A stretch of 64,000 bases of DNA from Weissella koreensis KCTC 3621 (GTDB taxonomy: Bacteria > Bacillota > Bacilli > Lactobacillales > Lactobacillaceae). Each line of letters opens with the position of its first letter. The first letter of the stretch is position 1. Where the stretch lies: assembly GCF_000277645.1 (NCBI RefSeq), contig NZ_AKGG01000011.1, positions 124,001 through 188,000 of the forward strand, written 5' to 3'. Under the pieces are notes generated by a model. It saw only the letters and a program-made list of their open reading frames with translations. It had not been told where the DNA came from and did no database searches. The position numbers and the translations under genes were made by a program. This document shows, piece by piece, positions 28,145 through 37,629 of the stretch.

Positions 28145-28510
28145 TTAATCTTCTTTTGTTGAAACCGCATCCTCTTTAACAGAACTAGTTTCATCAACAA
28201 TCTTTGTGTTTTCTGCTACTACTGGAGCATCTGTAGTTTCAACTACTTCAGCTGCATCCTTATTCTCAACGACCGTTCGAATAGCAGACCGTTCAAAAGT
28301 TAAAAATACACCATCAGCATCAAGACTGAATGTATCTTTATCAAGTGAATCAATCTTACCATGCAAACCACCAATGGTAACAATTTCAGTTCCTGGCTTT
28401 ATTTCGTTCAACATACTTTGACGCTTTTTTGCAGTTTTTTGTTGTGGGCGAATCATCATGAAATACATCAAGGCGATAAACGCAACAAAAATCAATAAAC
28501 TTTGTGACAT
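28145..28510 (-). CDS. yajC: Preprotein translocase subunit YajC
   Basis: Small accessory subunit of the Sec translocon. One N-terminal membrane helix (LLIFVAFIALMYFMMIRPQQ), then the family core KPGTEIVTIGGLHGKIDS and an acidic Glu/Asp/Val-rich tail. At 121 residues it has normal length. It lies last in the ruvAB-queA-tgt-yajC order conserved across bacteria, 18 bp after tgt with GAAGGAG. Confidence 0.94.
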   Translation of the reverse strand: MSQSLLIFVAFIALMYFMMIRPQQKTAKKRQSMLNEIKPGTEIVTIGGLHGKIDSLDKDTFSLDADGVFLTFERSAIRTVVENKDAAEVVETTDAPVVAENTKIVDETSSVKEDAVSTKED

Positions 28511-28528
28511 GTGTTAAAATCTCCTTCT

Positions 28529-29743
28529 CTAAAACAACCGTGCATTTGGCTGATTATAACCATAATCTTCCAAAACTTGCGCTCTGAAATCTAATAATTC
28601 ATCATGATAGATTGCCTCACGCATCTCTTCCATTAACTTTAACAGATATCTTAAATTGTGAACAGATGCAATATTTTGACCATACAATTCATTGGCCTTA
28701 AATAAGTGATGTAAATAAGCTTTAGTAAACGTATTTGAACCATAATCTTCAGTATCTTCATCAATTAAGCTAAAGTCATCTTTATACTTACTATTTGTTA
28801 TGACAATTCGACCATGCTTTGTCATTAGTGATCCATTTCGAGCAATTCGAGTTGGCAAAACGCAATCAAACATATCAATTCCTCGGATAGCTGAATCAAT
28901 TAATGAGTCTGGGGCCGCTACTCCCATCAAATAACGAGGCTTATCCGCTGGCATCCAATCCACGGTGAAATCAAGTACACGATTCATTTCTTCCTTAGAT
29001 TCACCAACAGAAAGCCCCCCTACTGCATAACCAGGTAGGTCTAAATCGATCAAACCATCTGCAGAAAGTTTACGTAAGTCTTTGAATCCCGCTCCCTGAA
29101 TAATTCCAAACAAAGCTTGATCATTTGGTCGATTATGAGCTTCCTTAGCTCTTTTGGCCCAGCGGGTCGTTCGTTCAACTGAATTTTTAACATAATCATA
29201 AGTTTCAAAATATGGTATTGCCTCATCGAGTTGCATCATTACATCAGATCCCAAATTATTTTGAATTGACATAGCTACTTCTGGCGAGAGGAACATCTGT
29301 GAGCCATCAACATGGTTCTTAAAATCAACACCTTTTTCAGAAATCTTATTGTTTTTAGACAATGACCAAACTTGGAACCCACCTGAATCAGTTAAAATTG
29401 GTCCGTTCCACTGCATAAATTTATGCAACCCACCAGCTTTAGCGATTAACTCATCTCCTGGACGAACCCATAAATGATAAGTATTTGAAAGAATAAATTG
29501 AGAATTAATATCCTCTAAATCTCGCGGTGAAACATTTTTAACTGAAGCTTGAGTTCCAACTGGCATAAACATTGGCGTATGTACCACTCCATGCCGTGTA
29601 TAAATTCTTCCTAAACGTGCACCAGTATGTTTTTCAACATGCAATAATTCATAAACAACTGGCCGCTTGGGATCATTCATTAATTCTTCTTTTAATGGAT
29701 ATTTTTCCATTAAAAATTGATCAAATTCACTATATTGACGCAT
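28529..29743 (-). CDS. tgt: Queuine/preQ1 tRNA-ribosyltransferase, zinc cysteines missing
   Basis: Exchanges guanine-34 for preQ1 in tRNAs with GUN anticodons. Core motifs are present: [13 protein letters not shown] near residue 112 and [17 protein letters not shown] near residue 285 with the nucleophilic Asp. In the family, CxCxxC precedes RAYxHHL. Here the aligned stretch is [18 protein letters not shown], so all three cysteines are replaced by Thr, Asp and Ser, while the later His of SVHNL remains. The 404-residue length includes about 20 extra N-terminal residues, supported by AAAAGGAG before the ATG. Confidence 0.92.
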   Translation of the reverse strand: MRQYSEFDQFLMEKYPLKEELMNDPKRPVVYELLHVEKHTGARLGRIYTRHGVVHTPMFMPVGTQASVKNVSPRDLEDINSQFILSNTYHLWVRPGDELIAKAGGLHKFMQWNGPILTDSGGFQVWSLSKNNKISEKGVDFKNHVDGSQMFLSPEVAMSIQNNLGSDVMMQLDEAIPYFETYDYVKNSVERTTRWAKRAKEAHNRPNDQALFGIIQGAGFKDLRKLSADGLIDLDLPGYAVGGLSVGESKEEMNRVLDFTVDWMPADKPRYLMGVAAPDSLIDSAIRGIDMFDCVLPTRIARNGSLMTKHGRIVITNSKYKDDFSLIDEDTEDYGSNTFTKAYLHHLFKANELYGQNIASVHNLRYLLKLMEEMREAIYHDELLDFRAQVLEDYGYNQPNARLF

Positions 29744-29754
29744 TTTTTCTCCTT

Positions 29755-30801
29755 TTAATGATGAATAAACATCGCATCTCCAAATGAAAAGAAACGATAT
29801 TGTTCTTCAATAGCATGCTGATAAGCATTTAAAATATTTTCTCGTCCCGTAAAAGCCGCCACCAGCATTACCAAAGTTGATTTTGGTAAATGGAAATTAG
29901 TGATAAAAGCATCAACCGTTGTCCATTGATAACCCGGCTTGATAAAGATATCAGTCCATCCAGAATCAGCTTTTAGTTCCCCATTGAACTTTGACCCAAT
30001 GGTCTCCAAAGTCCTAATGGAAGTCGTTCCAGTCGCAATAATCCGACTGCCATTTGCCCTGACATCATTCAAAGTATCAGCTGCAGCTTGACTTAATTGG
30101 TAAAATTCAGAATGCATCTTATGATCTTCTAAATTATTAGTTTCAACTGGTCGAAAAGTTCCCAATCCAACGTGTAAAGTCAATTCTACTAGTTTAACAC
30201 CCTTATCTGCAACTTTTTGTAGTAATTCCGGTGTCCAATGCAATCCAGCTGTTGGTGCTGCTGCTGATCCATTTACCTTAGAATAAACTGTTTGATAACG
30301 TTCTTGATCTTCCAATTTTTCCTTAATATAAGGTGGCAAAGGCATTTCACCTAAGGATTCCAAAATTTCCAAGAAAATTCCATTATAATGAAATTCGACC
30401 ATTCGGCCACCGTGCTCTAGCTCTTCAGTTACCGTGGCAGTTAATTCACCATTCCCAAAGGAAATTTCCGCACCAACTGGATATTTACGGGCCGGATTAA
30501 CCAAAGTCTCCCAGACATCCCCATGATCTTGTCGAAGCATCAATACTTCAACGTGACCACCTGTCTCAGGGCGAATTCCATGAAGTCGTGCAGGCAACAC
30601 TCGCGAATTATTCATCACAATAGCATCACCTGGCTTTAAATATTCTAAAATATCGTAAAAATGACGATCTTCAAGCATCCCAGTATCTGCATTCAATGCT
30701 AATAAGCGTGAAGTATCTCTTTTTTCTAACGGAGTTTGTGCAATCAATTCTACTGGTAAATCATAATCAAAATCATCCAAAGTATAATTTGATAAATTCA
30801 T
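29755..30801 (-). CDS. queA: tRNA preQ1(34) S-adenosylmethionine ribosyltransferase-isomerase
   Basis: Adds the epoxycyclopentane ring, donated by SAM, to preQ1 in tRNA, making epoxyqueuosine. A 348-residue protein with [20 protein letters not shown] near the N-terminus, [12 protein letters not shown] near residue 63, [11 protein letters not shown] near residue 185, [15 protein letters not shown] [14 protein letters not shown] near residue 205 and [16 protein letters not shown] near residue 306. It lies between ruvB and tgt. Together with tgt it marks the queuosine pathway; early preQ1 genes are not in the window. Confidence 0.95.
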   Translation of the reverse strand: MNLSNYTLDDFDYDLPVELIAQTPLEKRDTSRLLALNADTGMLEDRHFYDILEYLKPGDAIVMNNSRVLPARLHGIRPETGGHVEVLMLRQDHGDVWETLVNPARKYPVGAEISFGNGELTATVTEELEHGGRMVEFHYNGIFLEILESLGEMPLPPYIKEKLEDQERYQTVYSKVNGSAAAPTAGLHWTPELLQKVADKGVKLVELTLHVGLGTFRPVETNNLEDHKMHSEFYQLSQAAADTLNDVRANGSRIIATGTTSIRTLETIGSKFNGELKADSGWTDIFIKPGYQWTTVDAFITNFHLPKSTLVMLVAAFTGRENILNAYQHAIEEQYRFFSFGDAMFIHH

Positions 30802-30804
30802 TTT

Positions 30805-31815
30805 TTATCTTCTTTCTTTATCATAAGCAATTTGCAGATGATCATAGGCTTTCATAGTCACCATACGACCGCGTGGTGTTCTTTTTAGATAACCGATCTG
30901 CAATAAGTATGGTTCATACATCGACTCAATAGTATCAACTTCTTCACCAACATTTGCCGCCAATGTTTTAATTCCCACCGGTCCACCATCATAATTTTCA
31001 ATCATCGTATTCAGAATTTTTAAATCAACTTGATCTAATCCCGATCGATCAATTTTGAGCAATCCTAAGGCAAAATCCACCAAGGACAAATCAATCGAAT
31101 CATAATTTTTGACCATAGCAAAGTCTCTAACTCGGCGTAAAAGGCGATTTGCAATTCGTGGTGTCCCATGAGATCTTCGAGCTAACTCTGCTGCCCCAGA
31201 TTTTTCAATTTCAATCCCGAATACACCAGCTGAGCGCAAAATAATTTCACTGAGCTCTTGTTGATTATAATAATTCATATGTTCAACGATTCCGAAACGA
31301 TCTCGCAATGGTTGCGAAAGCATTCCACCACGGGTTGTTGCCCCAATCAATGTAAAAGGAGGCAACGGAAAATGCACAGGTCGTGAATTTTCACCTTCGC
31401 CCACAATGATATCAACATAAAAATCTTCCATAGCAGAATATAACATTTCTTCGACCGTTTTAGGCAAACGATGAATTTCATCAATAAACAAAACATCGCC
31501 TGGTTGTAACTCATTTAAAACTGCCAGTAAGTCTCCCTGCTTTTCAATAACAGGACCTGTCGTCGTTTTAATATTAACTCCTAGCTCTGTCGCAATTACC
31601 AGCGCAAGAGTTGTTTTACCAAGTCCTGGTGGACCATAGAGCAACGTGTGATCTAATGCTTCTTCTCGTTGTTTAGCCGCTTGAATATAAACTTGCAAAC
31701 GTTCTTTTAATTCTGCTTGCCCGATGTACTGTTTCAACGTATTAGGCCTTAAATTAAGATCACTTTGCTCCTCGTCCGGATTCAGGGACGTTTGATCTAA
31801 AATCCCATCACTCAT
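30805..31815 (-). CDS. ruvB: Holliday junction branch migration helicase RuvB
   Basis: Hexameric AAA+ motor that drives branch migration with RuvA. A 336-residue protein with [12 protein letters not shown] near residue 22, Walker [16 protein letters not shown] near residue 58, Walker [11 protein letters not shown] near residue 107, ATTRGGML near residue 158 and a winged-helix C-terminus with YLKRTPRGR. It follows ruvA by 22 bp and lies 3 bp before queA. Confidence 0.97.
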   Translation of the reverse strand: MSDGILDQTSLNPDEEQSDLNLRPNTLKQYIGQAELKERLQVYIQAAKQREEALDHTLLYGPPGLGKTTLALVIATELGVNIKTTTGPVIEKQGDLLAVLNELQPGDVLFIDEIHRLPKTVEEMLYSAMEDFYVDIIVGEGENSRPVHFPLPPFTLIGATTRGGMLSQPLRDRFGIVEHMNYYNQQELSEIILRSAGVFGIEIEKSGAAELARRSHGTPRIANRLLRRVRDFAMVKNYDSIDLSLVDFALGLLKIDRSGLDQVDLKILNTMIENYDGGPVGIKTLAANVGEEVDTIESMYEPYLLQIGYLKRTPRGRMVTMKAYDHLQIAYDKERR

Positions 31816-31837
31816 GTTATTACTCCTTCAGGCTTAC

Positions 31838-32431
31838 TTAGTTAAACAATTTTAAACCTGCTGAAACATATCCAGCAGTATCCAAAGTATCTAAGGCTGC
31901 CAATTTATTAGACACCTTATCTACTTCACGCGCTCCGTACCCAAGCGCTTTTAAAGCTTCCAAAGCATCATCTAATGCTGGATTTTCCGACTGTTTTGGT
32001 TGCTCAATTCCAGTAATATTATTAAAATCAAATGGTAATTTAGCTAAATTATTCTGTAAATCAAGGACAATTTGTTGCGCAGTCTTTTTTCCGATACCGG
32101 GGAACTTAACCAAATAATTAACATCACCCGAAACAATGGCCTGAATAAGACCGGTATGATCAGAATTTGCTAAAATTGCTAAAGCACTCTTCGGTCCAAT
32201 CCCAGAAACAGCTAGTAATTGCTCAAAAAGCTGTTTTTCACCAGACGTTTGAAAGCCATATAACGTTTCTTCATCTTGGCGTAAAATCTGTTCAATATAA
32301 ACCTTGGCTGACTTATTTTGTTCAAAGGCGTAGGGATTACCAACGATAACCCGATACCCAACTCCACCGGCTTCAACGACAATAAATTTTGGCGCTAAAA
32401 CTGTAATTAAGCCATTTAAATATTCATACAT
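31838..32431 (-). CDS. ruvA: Holliday junction DNA helicase subunit RuvA
   Basis: Tetrameric junction-binding subunit. The OB-fold N-terminus MYEYLNGLITVLAPKFIVVE is followed by helix-hairpin-helix motifs (LLAVSGIGPKSAL near residue 70, VKFPGIGKKTAQ near residue 106) and the C-terminal RuvB-binding domain. An ATG 18 bases upstream is in frame, but it sits within the GAGGGG ribosome site. MYEYL is the usual family start. It is the first gene of its operon. Confidence 0.95.
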   Translation of the reverse strand: MYEYLNGLITVLAPKFIVVEAGGVGYRVIVGNPYAFEQNKSAKVYIEQILRQDEETLYGFQTSGEKQLFEQLLAVSGIGPKSALAILANSDHTGLIQAIVSGDVNYLVKFPGIGKKTAQQIVLDLQNNLAKLPFDFNNITGIEQPKQSENPALDDALEALKALGYGAREVDKVSNKLAALDTLDTAGYVSAGLKLFN

Positions 32432-32576
32432 TATCTCATTTCCCCTCATCTAAAATCGCATAAATTAATTATAACCTATCTGGAAGAATAAACGACCATG
32501 TCAAATAACTAATTCAATATAGATTATCTGGAATAAATTATTAGTAACTAGGATTTATTACCTAAATTCAAACACC

Positions 32577-33950
32577 TTATTTAACATCCTGATTTTCTTT
32601 TTTTATTCCAATTCCCGTCCAAGCTGATAATAACGAAAAGACTGGCGACAAGATGGCAAAAAAAACAAAAGGCGCAAAATCTGCCACTGGAACTCCCAAA
32701 GTTTGAGCCGCAAAGCTACCGGCAACTCCCCATGGAACTAAGTAGTTCATAACAGTTCCTGAATCTTCTAATGCTCTTCCTAAAGCCAAACGACTCAATT
32801 TAATTCGGTCAAAAGCTGGTTTCCAAAGTTGTCCAGGTAATATCGTAGACAGGTATTGTTCTCCGATTAAAAAATTTGCGGCAATTCCTGTAAAGATTAC
32901 ACCAGTTAAGACTCCAGATGCTGAATTAATTTTTTGTGAAAGTGGCGCCATAACCGTTTGTAGAATCCGTTGTTCCGTTAAAATTCCACCTAAAGATAAT
33001 GCTAACATAATAACGATGACAGTTGGCATCATCGACATCATTCCTCCACGATTTAAAAGGTTTACTAAATTAGGATTAGTTGATGTTGTTTTAAATCCGT
33101 CCATTAAAATTTGACTAAGGGCTTGGGGTGAATGATTAAACAAGTATACCGTACCAGTCAAGCCAATGTTTAATAATAAAGTTGGAATAGCTGGAACTTT
33201 CAAAATGGCCATACCGACTAGTAATACCAGCGGAATAATGCTCCACCAAGTGGGTGTAATCAATTGACTTAGTGTAGCTAACCGACTTGTTGATCCACCA
33301 TGATGACCCAAACCAAGAATAATAAAAATTATCAAAGAACCTAATAATGCTGGTAAAGTCGTCCACATTAAATTTTTAATATGTGCAAATAGATCAGTTT
33401 CAGCAATTGACGCTGCTAAATTCGTAGAATCCGATAATGGTGATGATTTATCTCCAAAAATTGCTCCTGATAAAATTGCCCCTGCTACTAAGGCTGGGTT
33501 AAATCCAAGCGTTACTCCCACCCCCATTAAGGCTACCCCTACTGTTCCAATTGTAGTAAAGGCTGAACCAATCATTGAACCAACCAAAGCAGTTACTAAT
33601 AAGGTACTTGGCAAAAACCATGTACTATTAGCTGACTCAAACCCTAACCATAACATTGAGGGGATGACTCCAGTTCCCATCCACAATGCAATTAGCATAC
33701 CAATTAATAAGAATAAAAATAATGGAGCTAAACCAGTTCTTATCCCTGCCAATATGTTATCTTGCATCTCAGACCATGAAACTTTTTTAAAACGTAATAT
33801 TATCGTGAGTAAAACTAAGCTGACAATCAATGGCATAAAAGCTGGAAGATTGAGACCAATAATTCCAGTACTAAAAATCAAAATAAGTCCTAGAACAATA
33901 CTTAATGCTAATTTAAAGCTCACTTTATTTGTATTTTCATTCATATTCAT
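32577..33950 (-). CDS. NhaC-family transporter under T-box control
   Basis: A polytopic membrane protein of about 457 residues with at least ten hydrophobic helices. It has the NhaC-type signature GAIFGDKSSPLSDSTNLAAS near residue 165 and a C-terminal LVPWGVAGSFAAQTLGV. The family is named for Na+/H+ antiport. Because its only visible control is a tRNA-sensing T-box leader, an amino-acid transport role is likely by inference. The exact start is uncertain among a TTG at 33962 and ATGs at 33950 and 33944. Confidence 0.85.
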   Translation of the reverse strand: MNMNENTNKVSFKLALSIVLGLILIFSTGIIGLNLPAFMPLIVSLVLLTIILRFKKVSWSEMQDNILAGIRTGLAPLFLFLLIGMLIALWMGTGVIPSMLWLGFESANSTWFLPSTLLVTALVGSMIGSAFTTIGTVGVALMGVGVTLGFNPALVAGAILSGAIFGDKSSPLSDSTNLAASIAETDLFAHIKNLMWTTLPALLGSLIIFIILGLGHHGGSTSRLATLSQLITPTWWSIIPLVLLVGMAILKVPAIPTLLLNIGLTGTVYLFNHSPQALSQILMDGFKTTSTNPNLVNLLNRGGMMSMMPTVIVIMLALSLGGILTEQRILQTVMAPLSQKINSASGVLTGVIFTGIAANFLIGEQYLSTILPGQLWKPAFDRIKLSRLALGRALEDSGTVMNYLVPWGVAGSFAAQTLGVPVADFAPFVFFAILSPVFSLLSAWTGIGIKKENQDVK

Positions 33951-33964
33951 TTTCCTTTTCAATA

Positions 33965-34160
33965 AAAAAGTCCCAACTACGTTAAAAAACGTAGTTGGGA
34001 CGAAGCATCATTTTCCGCGGTACCACCCAAAATTACCCGTCCAAAAAAGAACGAGTCACTTTACAAAGTTAAATTGTTAATAGTTCAACGAAATTACCTG
34101 CACCACTCACAGCAACCGTGGCTTCTCTGACATTGAATAAGGTCGTCTACTGAATATCAA
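33965..34160 (-). ncRNA. T-box leader riboswitch of the NhaC-family gene
   Basis: On the minus strand the leader contains a Stem I-like region with an AGAGAAGCC segment, a long 3' part and the T-box consensus GGGTGGTACCGCGG (34013-34026). A strong terminator follows: GTCCCAACTACG pairs with CGTAGTTGGGAC, then TTTTTT (33965-34001). TTCAATG and CGTTGAA pair to form the helix above the specifier loop, and the bases next to it read GAACTATTAAC. TAT (Tyr) is one readable specifier, but the frame of the specifier is not certain. Confidence 0.9.
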
Positions 34161-34161
34161 A

Positions 34162-34190
34162 AGTCTAACCAAATTTTCATAAACTGTCAA
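34162..34190 (-). promoter_or_regulatory. Promoter of the T-box transcript
   Basis: On the minus strand TTGACA (34185-34190), exactly 17 bases, then TAGACT (34162-34167). It is placed just upstream of the T-box Stem I and is the best -35/-10 pair in the window. Confidence 0.75.
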
Positions 34191-34229
34191 CCATTTTAAT
34201 TATCTTACAAATATACAAAAAGTTTTATA

Positions 34230-35108
34230 TTAATTTAACCAATAATATTCATTAAAAGCTGATATCACATCTTTAGCAGATAAAACTGGTTGAGCACCCT
34301 GTACTAATAATTCATTACAACCCCTTGATAAGGCAAAGTCCACCCGACCTGGAATGGTCAAAACACCTCGGTTTAAATCAAGTGCTAAATCAGCAGTAAT
34401 TAAAGATCCCGATCTGTACCGTGCTTCTACTACCAATACGCAGTGACTTAAAGCCGCAATCAAACGATTTCTTTGCGGAAATTGATATTTACGAGGACCC
34501 TGATTTGGTAAATATTCACTAATAACTAATCCTTTTTCGCCAATAGTTTGTTGGAGCCTCTTATGGTGCCGTGGATAAATTTGATTCAAACCCGTCCCCA
34601 ACACACCAATCGTGCGTCCCCCAACCTTTAAGGTATTATGATGAGCAATCGCATCAATACCCTCAGCTAACCCTGAAACAATAGTTAATCCCGCCGCATT
34701 TAAAGATGGAATCCAAGATTGCAATAAAAAATTACCATAGCTACTATTTTTACGTGCCCCAACAATCGCTAAACAAGGCGTTTGTAACAAGTCCAAATTA
34801 CCTTGATAAAACAAAACCAGTGGCGGATATGCTAATACATGTAATTTTAATGGATAAAATTCATCTAAAATACAAATATAATCTGTTCTTTCGATTCGTC
34901 GTAATTGTTCAATTAAATCTTCTAACAAATTGTCTAAGCCAATCTTTTTAGCTAAATTAAGTTTATCCATAGCAATCATTAAACAGTCCATCCATGACGA
35001 ACAGGACTGTTCTTGAGGCCAATCAATATTTTGATAAATTTTAATACGCTGTTCCAAAGTTATTTTTGGAATTAACAATAAAACTAAAATAAAAATTCGA
35101 TTTGTCAT
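34230..35108 (-). CDS. dprA: DNA processing protein DprA
   Basis: Loads RecA on incoming single-stranded DNA during transformation. A 292-residue protein with the Rossmann-like core: AIVGARKNSSYGNF near residue 115, TIVSGLAEGIDAIAHHN near residue 145, GVLGTGLNQIYPRHH near residue 172, PQRNRLIAALSHCVLVVEA near residue 215 and GSLITADLAL. The C-terminal winged helix of longer homologues is absent. It is intact, in contrast to comGD and comGF. It is last in the operon, after rnhB. Confidence 0.93.
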   Translation of the reverse strand: MTNRIFILVLLLIPKITLEQRIKIYQNIDWPQEQSCSSWMDCLMIAMDKLNLAKKIGLDNLLEDLIEQLRRIERTDYICILDEFYPLKLHVLAYPPLVLFYQGNLDLLQTPCLAIVGARKNSSYGNFLLQSWIPSLNAAGLTIVSGLAEGIDAIAHHNTLKVGGRTIGVLGTGLNQIYPRHHKRLQQTIGEKGLVISEYLPNQGPRKYQFPQRNRLIAALSHCVLVVEARYRSGSLITADLALDLNRGVLTIPGRVDFALSRGCNELLVQGAQPVLSAKDVISAFNEYYWLN

Positions 35109-35151
35109 AGACCACTTCCTCCAATATAAAGAAAGGATCTCAAAAATAATA

Positions 35152-35916
35152 TTAATTCAAATAATTTTTAACGGGTGAAAAAGTTTTTCGGTGAATTGGT
35201 GTAATACCAAGCTTTTCTAGTCCAGCTAAATGCTTAGCAGTACCATATCCGGCATTATTTTTAAAATCATAACCGGGATATTTTAAATCGTATTCTGCCA
35301 TTAAATTATCTCGATAATCTTTAGCTAAAATGCTAGCAGCTCCAATACTAATACTGCGATCATCACCTTTAATTAAACTAGTTTGCTCAAGCTCTATGTC
35401 CAAGTCCATTGCATCGATTAATAAACCATTTACATTATATTGGAGTCCTTTATAAGCCTCAGACATCGCAACTCGAGCAGCTTGATATATATTAATTTCG
35501 TCAATCTGTTCAGATGTAACTACTCCAAAGGCATAATCTAAAGCTTGGGATTTTATTTTAGGAACTAGCGCTTCTCTTTTTTTCAAAGACAATTGTTTTG
35601 AATCATGGACTTCAATTAAATCAAAATTGTCATCTAATACCACTGCTGCCGCAACAACAGGGCCAGCTAAAGGGCCACGTCCAACTTCATCAATACCAGC
35701 AACAAATTGACCTTTTTTCCAATATGCTTGTTCAAAAACTTGTCGTTCATTAAAAGTAGCTTGCATCTTTTGCTGCTTCTCAATTCGGCGTTGATAACTA
35801 ACTAATAAACGTTGAACGCCTTGACGTTCATCCTCTGCTAAATGTTTTAAAATGTCGGCCTTAATTTTTGGTTGTTGTAAGATTGATTTAACTTCGGTTA
35901 TCGTTAATTTATCCAT
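35152..35916 (-). CDS. rnhB: Ribonuclease HII
   Basis: Removes ribonucleotides from DNA and RNA-DNA hybrids. A 254-residue protein with AGIDEVGRGPLAGPVVAAAVV near residue 72 (catalytic Asp-Glu), an Asp in LLIDAMDLD near residue 165 and SIGAASILAKDYRD near residue 190. The open frame extends upstream into rbgA, but the MDKLTITEV start at 35916 matches family length. It then overlaps the rbgA end by eight bases. Confidence 0.94.
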   Translation of the reverse strand: MDKLTITEVKSILQQPKIKADILKHLAEDERQGVQRLLVSYQRRIEKQQKMQATFNERQVFEQAYWKKGQFVAGIDEVGRGPLAGPVVAAAVVLDDNFDLIEVHDSKQLSLKKREALVPKIKSQALDYAFGVVTSEQIDEINIYQAARVAMSEAYKGLQYNVNGLLIDAMDLDIELEQTSLIKGDDRSISIGAASILAKDYRDNLMAEYDLKYPGYDFKNNAGYGTAKHLAGLEKLGITPIHRKTFSPVKNYLN

Positions 35917-36787
35917 TTTTAACATCATTTTGCCCGATTTGATCATTAGGCACTTCAATCGTATATTTTCCCAATTTACCACGACGCAAATCTAGCAGAA
36001 TTCTTTCACCAGCACGATTATAATCATCCTTAAAACCTAATTTTTGAGTAATCAAAAGCAAGATGTTAACATCAGTTTCTTCGTCCCAAATACCTGATGG
36101 CAGTTTATACCGCTCAGTAATCGATTGTGGATTATACTCACGCATAAATTTCAAAACTTCTAAAGCAATATCATCCACATTAATCAATTGATCTTTAATT
36201 GCACCAGTCATAGCTAAATGTTGACCAACGCGTTGATCATCAAATTTAGGCCATAAAACTCCTGGTGTATCTAATAACTCTAAGTTAGTAGGTGTTTTTA
36301 ACCATTGTAATTTTTTAGTAACTCCAGGTCGATCACCAGTAATGGCTACATTTTTCATCACTAGATGATTCAAAAGTGTTGATTTACCAACGTTTGGAAT
36401 CCCAGCTACTAAAGCTCGAATCGCCTTGTCTTTAACTCCTTTTTCCAAAAGATGATCCCACTTTTCAGCCAAAACTTTACGCGCCGCTTTTGTAATAGTC
36501 TGAGGGGTCTTCCGGTCACGTGAATCAAGAGCGACTACTGCTAATCCTCGTGTTTCAAAATATGTAATCCATTCCTTAGTCCGGGATGGATCAGCTAAAT
36601 CGGTCTTAGTCATTACCAATAACCGTGGCTTATCTCCTAAGACATCATCTAGTTCAGGATTCCGTGAAGACAATGGAATCCTGGCATCTACTAATTCAAA
36701 TACAATATCTACATACTTCATATTTTCGCGCATTAAGCGGAAGGCCTTCGCCATGTGGCCTGGATACCACTGAATAATTTGTCCCAT
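35909..36787 (-). CDS. rbgA: Ribosome biogenesis GTPase RbgA (YlqF)
   Basis: GTPase required for late 50S assembly. A 292-residue circularly permuted G protein: TKTDL (G4) near residue 58 precedes the P-loop AGIPNVGKSTLLNHL near residue 130 and DTPGVLWP (G3) near residue 173. An N-terminal IQWYPGHMAKAF is typical of the family. It lies 13 bp after yozE and is followed by rnhB, the usual rbgA-rnhB pair. Confidence 0.96.
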   Translation of the reverse strand: MGQIIQWYPGHMAKAFRLMRENMKYVDIVFELVDARIPLSSRNPELDDVLGDKPRLLVMTKTDLADPSRTKEWITYFETRGLAVVALDSRDRKTPQTITKAARKVLAEKWDHLLEKGVKDKAIRALVAGIPNVGKSTLLNHLVMKNVAITGDRPGVTKKLQWLKTPTNLELLDTPGVLWPKFDDQRVGQHLAMTGAIKDQLINVDDIALEVLKFMREYNPQSITERYKLPSGIWDEETDVNILLLITQKLGFKDDYNRAGERILLDLRRGKLGKYTIEVPNDQIGQNDVKNG

Positions 36788-36799
36788 AAAAATAAACCT

Positions 36800-37021
36800 C
36801 TATTCTTCTGATGCTAGATATTGACGCCAAGCTGCATCAAAAATATCCATTGCTTGTAAATAATTACCATTTTCTTCCAAATATCTTGAAAGTTCATCAA
36901 AATCTGTGCTTTGCTTTGGAAATGCTTGATCATAAAAAGTTCCATTCGCAAAATTTTTAACTTCATCGTGTGTGACTGGATCTCTTTGTGTCATCAACCA
37001 TTGATAAAATGAACGCCTCAT
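36800..37021 (-). CDS. YozE family protein (UPF0346)
   Basis: A 73-residue soluble protein with the family N-terminus RRSFYQWLMTQRDP and a helical body rich in acidic and aromatic residues. The structure is known as a small SAM-like helical bundle, but the function is not. The start overlaps the ypmS-like stop by one base. Conserved placement before rbgA supports the call. Confidence 0.85.
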   Translation of the reverse strand: MRRSFYQWLMTQRDPVTHDEVKNFANGTFYDQAFPKQSTDFDELSRYLEENGNYLQAMDIFDAAWRQYLASEE

Positions 37022-37629
37022 TATTTTGGTAACCCCACTTGGAACACAAAGTGATCCTTTTTCATATTAATTTGCTTAATTTTAATCTGCATACCAGAAA
37101 CCTTAGGAACTTTTTTAAAATCAATTAAAATTGTCTGCTTCTTAGGATTCACATCGGCCCATGCTGGCAAATCTAAGTGCGAAGCTAGTCCACCCATCAC
37201 ATAATTGACTGGTAAAGGCAACTGCCCCACTGCAACTGAATCAGCGTGCAATAATAAATTACCATCTTTAGTGACAGATGGTGTCATCTTCATTCCATAG
37301 TCTACATCTTGCCCTAAAAGGCGTTCTGTTCCATAGACCATCATACTTGACTGCCCCATTTCAAAGCGTAATCGTTTTTTCAATGATGGATCATCATTCA
37401 AATATTTATTCATCCAAGCATTCAAATTTTTCTTCGTTAATTGTACATCCATTGAAGCATCGGTCATTTTAACTTGTTGCTGGGTACTAAATTGTTTTTC
37501 CTTTCCTTGTGGCATCACCATTAAAATTAAAGCCACAAAAACTAAAACAATTAAAGCTCCTCCAATCCCCCACAAAATTCCTTGTTGTCTAAACTGATGT
37601 TGTTCTTTAGTCAATCCTTTTTTAACCAT
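37021..37629 (-). CDS. YpmS family membrane-anchored protein
   Basis: A 202-residue protein with one N-terminal membrane helix (GIGGALIVLVFVALILMVM, near residues 15-35). An extracytoplasmic domain follows, ending in VSGMQIKIKQINMKKDHFVFQVGLP. Members are often encoded next to a GDSL lipase and yozE, as here. No catalytic motif is visible and no function is established. It overlaps both neighbours by one base. Confidence 0.82.
   Translation of the reverse strand: MVKKGLTKEQHQFRQQGILWGIGGALIVLVFVALILMVMPQGKEKQFSTQQQVKMTDASMDVQLTKKNLNAWMNKYLNDDPSLKKRLRFEMGQSSMMVYGTERLLGQDVDYGMKMTPSVTKDGNLLLHADSVAVGQLPLPVNYVMGGLASHLDLPAWADVNPKKQTILIDFKKVPKVSGMQIKIKQINMKKDHFVFQVGLPK

Noticed and set aside
32499..32504. 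TTGACA as the -35 of ruvA
   Set aside because: The nearest TATAAT (32468-32473) is 25 bp away instead of about 17.
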